Of a stretch of DNA of 64,000 bases, positions 16,280-25,181 are shown one piece after another. The notes below the pieces were generated by a model. That model was not told where the DNA came from. It made no database searches and saw only the letters and a list, made by a program, of their open reading frames with translations. Source of the DNA: Methanomassiliicoccales archaeon LGM-DZ1 (GTDB lineage: Archaea > Thermoplasmatota > Thermoplasmata > Methanomassiliicoccales > Methanomethylophilaceae); contig CP115556.1 in assembly GCA_030168595.1 (NCBI GenBank), positions 868,001 to 932,000 on the forward strand. The letters run 5' to 3'. A program made the position numbers and the translations under genes. How positions within the stretch are numbered: the stretch's first letter is position 1; each line of letters starts with the position of its first letter.

Positions 16280-17611
16280 TCATGCGTAATGGAAAACGGT
16301 TTTCTTCTTCTTAAAATAGTGAACTGTCAGGACGATCGCCAGGGTCTCCTCCATGGCCAGGGATGCCCAGACCCCGTCCGTCGAGAACAGCCAGGGCAGC
16401 ACCGAGAGCGGGATCAGCAGGAACAGGGTGGTCCTCAGCAGCGAGAGGATGGCAGACGTCTTCCCGTCGTTCAGGGCAGTGAACATCGCGGATGCGAATA
16501 TGTTGTACCCCATGAACAGCATCGACACGGAGAACACGTACACTCCTCTCACCCCGAGGTCCAGGACATCCGCGTTCTCGGCGGCGAACAGGGACGCCAG
16601 CGGGACCGCCAGGATCAGCAGCATTGCGAAGGTGATGACGGACAGGATGCCCATCGTCTTCAGCGCTATCCTGTAGATCTTCTGCAGATTCCCGACATCG
16701 CCGGCACCGTAATTGTAGCTGAACAAAGGAGCGATCCCCTCCGAATATCCCATGTACACGGCGGACAGCAGCATCTGGATGTTGACCACTATGGCCCCTG
16801 CGGCGACGCCATCGGACCCGGCGAGGTCCATGAGGATGATGTTGAGGGCGATCATCTTCACGGTGACGGCCAGAGAAGTGACCATCTCGCTGCTCCCGTT
16901 GGCAAACGCCTTGACGACCGCACGGCCTTCCCACCTCGGGCGGACGAAATAGAGGTCCCCTCTGCGGTTGAACATGAAGTAGATCAGCCCCACGGCCGTC
17001 TGGAAAGTATAGCCTATCCCGGAAGCGTATGCTGCCCCGGCGACCCCCATGTCGAGGATGCCCATCAGCACATAGTCGAGGACTATGTTGATCAGGCCGC
17101 CGGCTATTGTCGCGAACAGCCCGAGATGGGGCTTCCCGCTGAGGATGAACATGACGGAGAGGACCACGCCCCCCATGGCGACAGGCATCAGCAGGAACAG
17201 GGGAATGAGATAATCCTCGCAGAGATCGTACAGCGAGCCGCGGGCCCCGAGAGCGTAGATGATCGGCTCCCTGAACACCAGTCCCGCCACGCAGAACGCC
17301 GCGCTGATGGCAATGCAGAGCACCATGAACAGGCTGAAGTTCTCCCTGGCCTGCTGCTTCCTGCCCTCTCCGAGGCGTTTCCCTATGAGCGCGCTGCCCC
17401 CTATGGCGATCATCTGCCCCACGGCCATGGTGAAGACAAGGACGGGGGCATCGATGTTGATCGCGGAGAGAGCATCGGTGCTGATCAGGTTCGACGCGAG
17501 CGCCGAATCCACCAGGCTGTAGATGTTCTGGAATACGAAGACCAGGATCGTCGGGACTGCGAAGAACAGCAGCGAGCGCGGCGATATCCTGATATTGACT
17601 GATTCTGCCAT
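16280..17611 (-). CDS. MATE-family multidrug/cation antiporter
   Basis: A 443-residue polytopic membrane protein with the usual twelve hydrophobic segments. Typical sequences are FFAVPTILVFVFQNIYSLVD in helix 1, GGSALIGKRLGEGRKQQAREN in loop 2-3 and LINIVLDYVLMGILDMGVAG in the middle. It resembles the MepA/NorM-type branch and is not close to the other MATE gene at 1619. The MarR regulator follows directly, and a TATA box with an adjoining palindrome lies upstream, so exporter and repressor form one probable ligand-induced operon. Confidence 0.93.
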   Translation of the reverse strand: MAESVNIRISPRSLLFFAVPTILVFVFQNIYSLVDSALASNLISTDALSAINIDAPVLVFTMAVGQMIAIGGSALIGKRLGEGRKQQARENFSLFMVLCIAISAAFCVAGLVFREPIIYALGARGSLYDLCEDYLIPLFLLMPVAMGGVVLSVMFILSGKPHLGLFATIAGGLINIVLDYVLMGILDMGVAGAAYASGIGYTFQTAVGLIYFMFNRRGDLYFVRPRWEGRAVVKAFANGSSEMVTSLAVTVKMIALNIILMDLAGSDGVAAGAIVVNIQMLLSAVYMGYSEGIAPLFSYNYGAGDVGNLQKIYRIALKTMGILSVITFAMLLILAVPLASLFAAENADVLDLGVRGVYVFSVSMLFMGYNIFASAMFTALNDGKTSAILSLLRTTLFLLIPLSVLPWLFSTDGVWASLAMEETLAIVLTVHYFKKKKTVFHYA

Positions 17612-17644
17612 CGGTTACCCTCTCGAAATTGGTATATTTTCGAT

Positions 17645-17665
17645 ATAGTAAAATAAATTTACTAT
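17645..17665. promoter_or_regulatory. Palindromic operator in front of the MATE-MarR operon
   Basis: ATAGTAAA (17645-17652) and TTTACTAT (17658-17665) are perfect inverted arms separated by five A/T bases. TATA-like elements overlap them, about 35-55 bases upstream of the MATE start. The size and position fit a MarR dimer site. Confidence 0.7.
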
Positions 17666-17757
17666 TTTGCAGACGGTAGGGACGGCACAGGATAGCCCGG
17701 AATACAGGCTTACCGAGGAGGGAGAGGATACCCCATGCACCTGAATGCAGGCGTTCC

Positions 17758-18834
17758 TCAGGGGAGCAGCGCGATGTTCTCGCTGAGGACGATGTCCCGG
17801 TGCTTCATGTTGCCGCCCAGGGCCGCCTTCGCCTCGGACGATCTCATCCCGCGGACGCGGTTGATCTCCTCCGAGCCGTAATCGGGAAGGGCGCGGGCGA
17901 TGACGGCGCCGCCGCATACGATGTCCACCGGCTTCCCAGCCTCGAACGGGCCTTCGGCGTACTTGACGCCCACTGGCAGCAGGGAACGGTGCTCCCTGAG
18001 CGCCCTGCCGGCGCCCTCGTCCACCACGATCCTCCCCACCGGGGGCGCGGACTTGATCCATCTGCGCTTCTTGGTGATGGCGGAGTCGGCCACGAAAACC
18101 GTCCCGACCTCCTCCCCGCGGACCGCCCTGAGGATGACGTCCTCCTCGGCCGATGACGCAATGATCATCTGGCACCCTGCGTCGCGGCAGATCTCGGCGG
18201 CGCGGATCTTGGTCCTCATCCCGCCGGTGCCGGCCTTGGAGCCCGGGCCCCCGGCGGCCGAGAGCACATCGTCCCCTATCTCGGTCACCGTGCGGATAAT
18301 CTTGGCGTCCGGGTTCTTCCTCGGGTCGCTGTCGTACAGCCCGTCGATGTCCGAGAGGATGATCAGGAGGTCCGCGTCCGCCCTGCTGGCTATTATCGCC
18401 GACAGGGTATCGTTGTCCCCGAAGATCGGCCCGATCTCCTTCACCGAGATGGCGTCGTTCTCGTTGAAGATGGGGACGGCCTTGTGCTTCAGGAGCTCGG
18501 CCATGGTGTTGTTCAGGTTGAGGACGACGTCCCTGTTCGAGTACCCGTCGGCGGTTATGAGTATCTGCCCGACAGTGAGGCCGTACTTCTGGAACGCATC
18601 GTTCCATTTCTGCATCAGTATGCCCTGGCCGACGGAGGCCGCAGCCTGCTTCACCGGGACCTCGTTGGGCTTGGGGACCACGTTGAGCGCTCTGAGGCCG
18701 ATGCCTATGGCCCCGGAGGACACCAGCAGGACCTCTTTCCCTGCCGATTCCAGCTCCGACACCTGGCGGGCGATAGAATCCATGAAGGCGTCCGACGGGA
18801 CGCTCCCGCCCATGGTGATGGAGGACGTCCCCAC
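17758..18834 (-). CDS. proB: Glutamate 5-kinase (ProB) with PUA domain; start region disturbed
   Basis: The kinase domain (VGTSSITMGGSV..., LLVSSGAIGIGL, NENDAISVKEIG, FGDNDTLSA, GTGGMRTKIRAA) is followed by a C-terminal PUA domain (RIVVDEGAGRALREHRSLLP). It phosphorylates glutamate as the first step to proline. The frame given starts at a GTG inside the first beta strand. Upstream, in the same frame, the DNA still encodes ERIVVK, including the lysine of the VVK(V/L)G motif that is needed for ATP binding, but there is no ATG, GTG or TTG before the frame runs into proA. A GTG overlapping the proA stop (GTGA, near 18889) is one base out of frame. A one-base deletion (real or from sequencing) at the start is the simplest explanation. 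Confidence 0.85.
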   Translation of the reverse strand: MGTSSITMGGSVPSDAFMDSIARQVSELESAGKEVLLVSSGAIGIGLRALNVVPKPNEVPVKQAAASVGQGILMQKWNDAFQKYGLTVGQILITADGYSNRDVVLNLNNTMAELLKHKAVPIFNENDAISVKEIGPIFGDNDTLSAIIASRADADLLIILSDIDGLYDSDPRKNPDAKIIRTVTEIGDDVLSAAGGPGSKAGTGGMRTKIRAAEICRDAGCQMIIASSAEEDVILRAVRGEEVGTVFVADSAITKKRRWIKSAPPVGRIVVDEGAGRALREHRSLLPVGVKYAEGPFEAGKPVDIVCGGAVIARALPDYGSEEINRVRGMRSSEAKAALGGNMKHRDIVLSENIALLP

Positions 18835-18886
18835 CTTGACGACTATCCTCTCCGGGTCCCCGAGGACCTCTTTCCTGTCCGCCGTC

Positions 18887-20200
18887 TCACTCCCCGAGGT
18901 CGAGTTTCTTCTGTATGTGCCGGTGGAGGTACTTCTTCGCGTGCGGCCCGGTGTAGTCGGCGACCTTCTGGCCGTTCCCGATCACGACGTACTTGTAGAT
19001 GCACAGCCCCTCCATGCCCATCGGACCGCGGGCGTGCACCTTGCCGGTGGAGATGCCTATCTCCGCCCCTTTCCCGAAGCGGTAGCCGTCAGCGAAGCGG
19101 GTGGAGGCGTTGACCATGACGTCGGCGGAGTCGACGCCCTTGATGAACCTCTCGGCCGCCCTCCTGTCCTCGGTCACGATGCAGTCCGTGTGGTGGCTGC
19201 CGTAGGTGTTGATCTGCGCGATGGCGTCCTCGAGGCCGTCGACTATGCGCACGTTGATGATGCGGTCGTCGTACTCGGCGGACTTGTCCGCCTCGGTCGC
19301 CTCCTTCACCGGAAGTCCCAGCAGGTGCGGCATGCACTCGGGCGAGGCCCGGATCTCCACCCCTTTGGCGATGAGGGCGTCCGCCACCCTCGGCAGGATG
19401 AACTTCGCGATCTTCCTGTCCACGAGGAGCTGCTCGGCGGCGTTGCAGACCGCCGGATACTGGGCCTTCGAGTCCACCGTGACGTCTATCGCCTTCTGCA
19501 GCTCGGCGGCCCCGTCGATGTAGACATGGCAGACCCCCGCCGAATGGCCGAGCACCGGGATCTTGGTGTTGTCCTGGATATATTTCACGAAGGAGTAGGA
19601 GCCCCTCGGGACCAGGAGGTCGATGACCCCGTCGAGCTTCAGGATCTCCGACACATCCTCCCTGGACTTCATGAGGACGAAGGCCTCCTTCGGCACGCCC
19701 TCGGAGGCGGCGGCATCCCTCAGGATGTCGAACAGCGCCCTGTTGGACCTCTTCGCCTCTGAACCTCCCTTGAACACCACGGCGTTCCCGCTCTTGAGGC
19801 ACAGGGACATGATCTGGGGGACAACCTCGGGGCGGGCCTCGAATATCACTCCCACCAGGCCGATCGGGCACCTGATCTGGTAGAGGGTAAGCCCCTCGTC
19901 GAGCTCGACGGTGTCCATGGTCTCGCCCACGGGGTCAGGGAGGGAGGCGACGGACTTCATGCTGGCTATCATGTCGTCCACCTTCCCGGCGTCCGTCTTC
20001 AGCCTCCGCATCATCTCCGGGGGGATCTTCCCCTCGGAATCCCTGACGTCCTCGGCGTTCGCTTCCAGGATCCCGGCCTTGTGGGATTCCAGGGCCGCCG
20101 CCATGGCCTCCAGGGCCCTGTCCTTTGTTTCGGACGGCAGGGCCGCCAGCGCCAGCGCCGCCCTTTTCGCCTCTATGACCTCGGAAGTCAGATCGCTCAT
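18887..20200 (-). CDS. proA: Glutamate-5-semialdehyde dehydrogenase (gamma-glutamyl phosphate reductase)
   Basis: A 437-residue aldehyde-dehydrogenase-family protein. The catalytic cysteine is in YPAVCNAAEQLL, and the NADP-binding region includes GVIFEARPEVVPQI and VFKGGSEAKRSN. It reduces glutamyl phosphate to glutamate semialdehyde, the second step of proline synthesis. proB follows immediately; proC is not in the window. The ATG at 20200 gives the normal N-terminus. Confidence 0.97.
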   Translation of the reverse strand: MSDLTSEVIEAKRAALALAALPSETKDRALEAMAAALESHKAGILEANAEDVRDSEGKIPPEMMRRLKTDAGKVDDMIASMKSVASLPDPVGETMDTVELDEGLTLYQIRCPIGLVGVIFEARPEVVPQIMSLCLKSGNAVVFKGGSEAKRSNRALFDILRDAAASEGVPKEAFVLMKSREDVSEILKLDGVIDLLVPRGSYSFVKYIQDNTKIPVLGHSAGVCHVYIDGAAELQKAIDVTVDSKAQYPAVCNAAEQLLVDRKIAKFILPRVADALIAKGVEIRASPECMPHLLGLPVKEATEADKSAEYDDRIINVRIVDGLEDAIAQINTYGSHHTDCIVTEDRRAAERFIKGVDSADVMVNASTRFADGYRFGKGAEIGISTGKVHARGPMGMEGLCIYKYVVIGNGQKVADYTGPHAKKYLHRHIQKKLDLGE

Positions 20201-20253
20201 GCCATGCTAATCTCGGTAATCCATATAAGGGTTGAGCGATTATTCGCAAGGGA

Positions 20254-20339
20254 GCCGAGATAGCCAAGCCCGGTATGGCGGCGGTCTTGAAAACCGCTGG
20301 TCCTTGACCTCGGGAGTTCGAATCTCTCTCTCGGCGCCA
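20254..20339 (+). tRNA. tRNA-Ser (anticodon TGA)
   Basis: GCCGAGA pairs with TCTCGGC in the acceptor stem. The anticodon stem GCGGT/ACCGC encloses CTTGAAA, giving TGA. There is a long variable arm, discriminator G and an encoded CCA (20337-20339). Confidence 0.95.
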
Positions 20340-20456
20340 TTTTACATTCCTGGCACCTCTCATATGCACATGGAGGGCGCCGGCCTGCGGAGGCCCTGCC
20401 GGACGCAGCCGCGCCACAACGAGGATTAAATATCGGTAACAGATAGTCGGCGCCGA

Positions 20457-20542
20457 GCCGAGATAGCCAAGTCCGGTATGGCGGTAGTCTCGAAAACTAC
20501 TGGTCCTAGACCTCGGGAGTTCGAATCTCTCTCTCGGCGCCA
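20457..20542 (+). tRNA. tRNA-Ser (anticodon CGA)
   Basis: This has the same acceptor and T-arm as the preceding tRNA-Ser. The anticodon stem GTAGT/ACTAC encloses CTCGAAA, giving CGA, and CCA is encoded. The 13 bases after both genes (TTTTACATTCCTG) are identical, so the pair arose by tandem duplication followed by anticodon-arm change. Confidence 0.95.
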
Positions 20543-20587
20543 TTTTACATTCCTGACCGTGCGTATTCCGTCGGCTGACTGCCGGGA

Positions 20588-21994
20588 TCAGGCCTTCCCG
20601 GCACTGTATCTCCTGTTGATCTCATCCACATCGACCCTGGCGATCCTCGGGACCTCCGGCCCTTCCAGGAAGGACGGGCCGTACAGGGGCAGGTGCATGA
20701 CGCCGTTCACGTCGGTCATGACGTTGTTGTCGCAGACCTTCAGGCCCATGCGGTTCCTGTTCTTCTCCGACAGCAGCATGCTGAGCGATCTGGACCTCTT
20801 GTGCTTCCCGGATTTGATCTCCGCGATGCACACCTTGCCCTTGTACTTCAGAACGAAATCGACCTCAAGCGTGCTGTCCTTCTTCGCATAGTAGTAAAGC
20901 GGATACCCCTTCGATGCCAAGGCGTCCGCCGTGGCGTTCTCCATCAGCATGCCGTTGTTGGTGAACGGATCGCCGGCCACGATCTCCTGCACATCCCTGT
21001 ATCCGCAGAGAGACATCAGGATGCCCGTGTCGCACAGGTACATCTTGAACGCATCGCCGTCGACGTTGTTGTCCAAGGGCGGGTCCACGGACAGGAGGTT
21101 CCTGCATCTGAGGGCTATGCCCGCATTCTCCAGCCATTCCAATGCCGTCCCGTACTCGCGCTTGCCGGTGCCCTTCTTCTTCTCAATATCGTAGTACTGG
21201 AACGACCTGTTCCCTCCTGCCAGCTGCGAAGGTATCGATTGAAGGCAGGCCTGGATGCGCATGACATCGCTCTTCGGCGAATACTTGCCGGCATCGATCC
21301 GGAGGATGGCCACTATCTCATCGAGGCGCTTCACGGTCTCCGCATAGTCGCCGGTCTCCGAATACGCCTTCACTGCGGCCGGCATGCCCCCGACGACGAG
21401 ATATCTCCTGAACAGGTCGCTGAGCGTCCTGTGGTAGTACTGATCGATCTCGGTTCCGTCCGTTACAGACTTTTTCACATCGGAGATCAGGCTGCGGTTG
21501 ACCCCCATGGCCCAGAGGAACTCCTCGAAATCCATCGGGTACATCCTTTTCACGCAGGCATAACCCATCGGGGAGACCCTGTGCTCGTCCTGACCGCTGT
21601 CATCCTTCTTCCCGGACTCCAGTGTGACGCCGAGGAAGGACCCGGTGGCTATGATGTCGAAGCGGCCTTTGGATGAGAGAGGTTTGAGGGAGTAGTAGGC
21701 ATCGTCGCATTCCTGTATCTCATCGAGCACCAGCAGGGTCCTGCCTTCTGCAGGGAGGTTCTTGGAGACGATTATCCTATCGGCGAGCCTGTCGGCATCC
21801 AGATTGCCCCGGAACAGCAGCCTGTCATCGGGATTGTCGGCGAAGTTGAGGTAAACGGTGCTGCCGTACTCCCTATCCCCGAACTCCCTGACGATGAACG
21901 TCTTGCCGACCTGCCGGCATCCCAGCAGGATCATCGGCTTCCTGTCGGGATCGTTCTTCCACCCCATCAGTTCCGCGTAGATCTTGCGTTCCAT
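20588..21994 (-). CDS. DUF4143-type AAA+ ATPase
   Basis: A 468-residue protein with an N-terminal AAA-14 ATPase (Walker A LLGCRQVGKTFIVREF, Walker B LLVLDEIQECDDAYYSLK, sensor IIATGSFLGV), the family word YPMDFEEFLWA, and a C-terminal DUF4143 nuclease-like part (ATADALASKGYPLYYYAKKD, then EVDFVLKYKGKVCIAEIKSG). These ATPases are common in gut archaea and bacteria and their job is unknown; the C-terminal E-V-D...E-x-K pattern resembles PD-(D/E)xK nucleases. The start at 21994 (MERKIYAELMGW) fits the family. Its promoter carries a perfect palindrome at 22042-22063. Confidence 0.9.
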   Translation of the reverse strand: MERKIYAELMGWKNDPDRKPMILLGCRQVGKTFIVREFGDREYGSTVYLNFADNPDDRLLFRGNLDADRLADRIIVSKNLPAEGRTLLVLDEIQECDDAYYSLKPLSSKGRFDIIATGSFLGVTLESGKKDDSGQDEHRVSPMGYACVKRMYPMDFEEFLWAMGVNRSLISDVKKSVTDGTEIDQYYHRTLSDLFRRYLVVGGMPAAVKAYSETGDYAETVKRLDEIVAILRIDAGKYSPKSDVMRIQACLQSIPSQLAGGNRSFQYYDIEKKKGTGKREYGTALEWLENAGIALRCRNLLSVDPPLDNNVDGDAFKMYLCDTGILMSLCGYRDVQEIVAGDPFTNNGMLMENATADALASKGYPLYYYAKKDSTLEVDFVLKYKGKVCIAEIKSGKHKRSRSLSMLLSEKNRNRMGLKVCDNNVMTDVNGVMHLPLYGPSFLEGPEVPRIARVDVDEINRRYSAGKA

Positions 21995-22041
21995 GCGATG
22001 ATCATCGTCACTGAGGTATTTTACTATTTTTAACTGGGGTA

Positions 22042-22063
22042 TTTGCAGTGAAATCACTGCAAA
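22042..22063. promoter_or_regulatory. Perfect palindrome upstream of the DUF4143 ATPase promoter
   Basis: TTTGCAGTG and CACTGCAAA are 9-bp arms separated by AAAT. On the minus strand it lies directly upstream of a TATA-like stretch (TTAAAAATAGTAAAATACC) and about 50 bases from the ATG. The half-site TTTGCAG also occurs in the palindrome at 15367-15387. Confidence 0.6.
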
Positions 22064-22226
22064 AACGGCCTTAAAAACAGTGGACCTGCAGGACGGCATC
22101 GACGCTTGCTGCATCGGCAATGCTGGGATGGATGGACCCGGCAGACTCCGGCCGTTCAGGGCCTGCATCCAACTGTTGCCTCGAAACCTATAACAGTGCG
22201 CCGCGCATGGTGTGCGGTATGATTGC

Positions 22227-22871
22227 ATGGCCGGTGACGATATGACTTCAGAAGAAGAACTGGCACAGTGCGGGTTCCCTCAGGGGGAGGAGGGCCGGAA
22301 GGTCCTGGCAGGGATGAACGACCACCACCGGGAGCTGACCGCGTGGGGGCTGTCGCAGCTCCGCGGGCATCCGGACATGAAGATCCGGAACGTCCTCGAC
22401 ATCGGCTGCGGGGGCGGCAACACCCTCCGCATGCTGAGCGCCAGCTATCCGCGCGCCAAGTGCGTGGGCATAGACATCTCCGAGACCGCAGTGAAGATGA
22501 CCCTCGAGAGGAACAGCGTCTACCACCGCCTGGGCAACCTCGACGCGATCGTGGCGAGCGCTGACAGGATCCCATTCCCGGACGGCACTTTCGACGTCAT
22601 CACCGCGGTGGAGACCTACTTCTTCTGGCCCGACCTGGAGAAGGGCATCGCGGAGGCGGCCTCCAAGCTGAAGGAGGGCGGCATGATGCTGATTATCGCC
22701 GAGGCCTACTTCGAGAAGGACATCTCCGAGATGGCGGACTCCGATTGGGCCTCCAAGGTGCACCTGGTGTCCAACGGCGAGATGGTATCGCTGATGGAGA
22801 AGGCAGGGCTGAAGGCCGAGGCCGTAACCAACCCCGACAAGCACTGGGTCGTCTTCACCGGAAGGAAATGA
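22227..22871 (+). CDS. Class I SAM-dependent methyltransferase
   Basis: A 214-residue Rossmann-fold methyltransferase of the UbiE/Methyltransf_11 kind: SAM loop VLDIGCGGGNTLRML, acidic residue at CVGIDISE, then FPDGTFDVITAVETYFFW. The substrate is unknown. A TATA-like element (CCTATAAC) is about 30 bases upstream. ATG 22227 is chosen; the ATG at 22242 (MTSEEELAQ) is also possible. The next gene starts one base after its stop, so the two are co-transcribed. Confidence 0.9.
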   Translation: MAGDDMTSEEELAQCGFPQGEEGRKVLAGMNDHHRELTAWGLSQLRGHPDMKIRNVLDIGCGGGNTLRMLSASYPRAKCVGIDISETAVKMTLERNSVYHRLGNLDAIVASADRIPFPDGTFDVITAVETYFFWPDLEKGIAEAASKLKEGGMMLIIAEAYFEKDISEMADSDWASKVHLVSNGEMVSLMEKAGLKAEAVTNPDKHWVVFTGRK

Positions 22872-22872
22872 G

Positions 22873-23244
22873 ATGCCGAGCATCTCCGTCGAGGCCGGGG
22901 AGGACGCCCTGTCCGTCACCACCCCCTATTTCGTCCGCAGGATCCCTTACAATGAGATGGAAGGGCTCCTGCTCAGGGACTACGAGAAGCTGGAGATCGG
23001 CGAGTGCATAGAAGGGAAGCACGGGACGGTCAACGTCGGCATATTCAGGAACTCCGAGTTCGGGGAGTACGATATGGCCTCGCACGTGTCCTCCAAGGTC
23101 TATGCCGTCGCCAAGCACGCCGGAAGGCACCTCGTCTTCACGATGACCAACGTAGAGGCCACCAAGGCAGTCTACATGGACGTCAAGAGGAAGGTCAAGG
23201 CCTCCGGGAACGTCCCAGAGGAACGCACCGGGAAAATCTTTTGA
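22873..23244 (+). CDS. Small PH-like (bPH_5-type) protein, 123 aa
   Basis: The protein is beta-strand-rich with no membrane segment (TPYFVRRIPYNEMEGLLLRD, then GTVNVGIFRNSEFGEYDM, VYAVAKHAGRHLVFTMTNV). The pattern of an interaction-prone first strand, a G-x-x-x-G-F/I-R-N turn and a final strand before a helix resembles bacterial PH domains of the PF10882 kind; this is a judgement by eye. It is directly behind the methyltransferase. Confidence 0.7.
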   Translation: MPSISVEAGEDALSVTTPYFVRRIPYNEMEGLLLRDYEKLEIGECIEGKHGTVNVGIFRNSEFGEYDMASHVSSKVYAVAKHAGRHLVFTMTNVEATKAVYMDVKRKVKASGNVPEERTGKIF

Positions 23245-23383
23245 GACCGGGGCGGACCGCGGATCCGGGAACATGCCTCGAAAACAGCCGCTGACCGAAA
23301 CCCCTTAAATACTCCATCCCTCGGAAAAATGTTCTCTGGATGATGTTGGATGATTGAGGTAACAGCAATTCGTCCTACCGGGA

Positions 23384-23397
23384 TTTGATTTAATTAT
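23384..23397 (+). promoter_or_regulatory. TATA element of the interrupted Sel1 gene
   Basis: GATTTAATTATCGG is centred about 27 bases before the ATG at 23417, the spacing of a leaderless promoter. A second TATA (CCTTAAATACTCC, about 23304-23316) lies further upstream. Confidence 0.5.
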
Positions 23398-23588
23398 CGG
23401 CAGACGACGTACAATCATGCAATCTTTCAGGATAGATGAGCTTGAGGCATTGGCCTCGCAGGGCGTGCACAAGGCCGAGACCCTCCTGGGGATCGCGTAT
23501 TTCTGCGGAACAGGGACGGATGCGGACTATGCTATCTCGCGCGGATACTTCGAAACCTCACTTATGCATCGATTTGATAACAAGGGGT

Positions 23589-25160
23589 TCATTGGATTTT
23601 TACCCCGAGAGCTTCGAAGAGTTCCCTCTGGGCCTTGGTGACCTCGTTCAGTCTCCATTTCCCGCCGATGCACGAGATCTTCAGCTTCTTCAGGGTGTTC
23701 AGCACGTCCGGGACCCAGTAATCGCCCGCCAATCCCTTTTCCTTCAGCAGGTTTATCAGCGTCAGCCTGAGCCTTAGTGACAGGAAGTTCACCAGGAGTC
23801 CGCCTTCGGCGGAATCCTGGTCCGATTTACCTGTTATGCCCACGAACAGATCCGACTGAAGCTGCGAGAAATCATATTCCACCCCGTTCCTGAGACGGTA
23901 CTGCATCAACAGGTCCAGCCAATGCTTGTCCGACGTCGTTATCACCGCGAACCTTCCGCAAGCGTTCTCCTTGGCGGATATCGCATTGCGTTTCCTCGTC
24001 ACCACGGTCTTCCCGTTGCCGTCCGCGGCGAATTCCAGCAGATCCGCGGTCTGCTGTTCCGTGCGTGTGAGCTTCTTCCTGGCGAAACGGTCGTATTCCG
24101 TACCGGACAGCCTGTTCTCGAGCTCCCCGATCCTCGAATACAGCGTGGCGATCTCCTTTGTACGCTTCGAATCGTCCTGGAACACCAACGCCCTGATCGC
24201 CCCCGCGTCCCCCTCGGAGGCTTTCACCAGCTCCTCGTCCTCAAGTCTCACGAATGTCTCGTATCCCCTCACCACCGACCGTGCCAGATAGTCCGTGTTC
24301 AGGGGCGAGTCTATCTCCCTGACGCTCTCCGACAGCAGCAGTTTGGATATGCCGACACGTGCAGGTATCGGCACGGTGAACCCCATTCCGCGTTCCAGCA
24401 TCATCTGCACGTTGCCTATGCTGAAGAACCCCCTGTCCATCTCCAGTTCTACGGGGGAACAGTCCATGGTCCGGAGGTCCGAGACGATGTTGTCCAGTGT
24501 GGATACGTCCGCCACCGAACCCGGATAGGTGCGGTAGCAGAACGGGAGGTTGTCCTCCATCGAATGCACCATGCCTAGATTGAACTGTCTGAATCCGGTG
24601 AGGTGGGTCTTCCTTCCTACCTCCGCATATTCGAGGTCCTCGGAATCCGTGCCCAGGCACACTATGTCGAAGATTACGCATCCGCTCTTCGGGGCGAGTT
24701 CGTTGAACAGGAGTTCCCTCTGCTCCGAAGCGTGGCCCACGGTCTGCAGGAACCGGCAGACCGACGATTGTTCGAAACCCCAGTCGACACCGAGAAGTTC
24801 CCGCAGGTAGGTGTCGTCTATGGCATTCTCCATCTGGTTCACGGTCACGGGATCCACGATGCCCAGTATGGCCATGGCCAGCAGCCTCCTTCCGTCCCTC
24901 ACCCCGTACACGTCGTCCAGAGCGGACGTGAGTCCGCTCCTCTCCGCCAGCTGTACGAACAGCTGGTACGGCCCGTACACCGGACTGCAGCTGACCGTCC
25001 TGTTCCTGGCCGGTTCCTTCAGCAGATTGCCTTCGGCATCGCACACGCCCAGATACGTCCTGGTCTGTTTCGAGTTCTTCTTGACTGGATCCCAGACTCC
25101 CGTGACCTCGTACAGGTAGTATCTGCCGTTGCTCTGCTTCTGGACGACCTTGTAACTCAT
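23589..25160 (-). CDS. IS1634-family (IS4-like DDE) transposase, copy B
   Basis: 523 residues, the same length as copy A and colinear with it. Catalytic-region matches are CVIFDIVCLGTDSEDL, EMDRGFFSIGN and YRLRNGVEYDFSQLQSDLF. The frame is intact. ATG 25160 (MSYKVVQKQSNG) aligns with the start of copy A; a TTG-like extension to 25178 would read through the operator palindrome. The TATA box TTTTTATAC lies about 28 bases upstream, so the mRNA is probably leaderless. Confidence 0.93.
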   Translation of the reverse strand: MSYKVVQKQSNGRYYLYEVTGVWDPVKKNSKQTRTYLGVCDAEGNLLKEPARNRTVSCSPVYGPYQLFVQLAERSGLTSALDDVYGVRDGRRLLAMAILGIVDPVTVNQMENAIDDTYLRELLGVDWGFEQSSVCRFLQTVGHASEQRELLFNELAPKSGCVIFDIVCLGTDSEDLEYAEVGRKTHLTGFRQFNLGMVHSMEDNLPFCYRTYPGSVADVSTLDNIVSDLRTMDCSPVELEMDRGFFSIGNVQMMLERGMGFTVPIPARVGISKLLLSESVREIDSPLNTDYLARSVVRGYETFVRLEDEELVKASEGDAGAIRALVFQDDSKRTKEIATLYSRIGELENRLSGTEYDRFARKKLTRTEQQTADLLEFAADGNGKTVVTRKRNAISAKENACGRFAVITTSDKHWLDLLMQYRLRNGVEYDFSQLQSDLFVGITGKSDQDSAEGGLLVNFLSLRLRLTLINLLKEKGLAGDYWVPDVLNTLKKLKISCIGGKWRLNEVTKAQRELFEALGVKIQ

Positions 25161-25181
25161 TGTTAAGAATGATAACAATGA
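25157..25181. promoter_or_regulatory. Palindromic operator at the transposase start, IS copy B
   Basis: TCATTGTTA and TAACAATGA are 9-bp inverted arms around seven bases, overlapping the ATG exactly as in copy A. It contains TGATAACAA, which is also the inner part of this element's terminal repeats. Compared with copy A, both arms and the terminal repeats have changed together (G to A at the same place). Confidence 0.65.

Noticed and set aside
20254-20542. tRNA-Ser pair as an assembly duplication
   Set aside because: The anticodon arms and variable arms differ consistently and both form perfect stems, so both are real genes.
23335-23380. Box C/D-like RNA ahead of the Sel1 gene
   Set aside because: GATGATG and a second GATGATT occur, but no CTGA box D follows at a usable distance.
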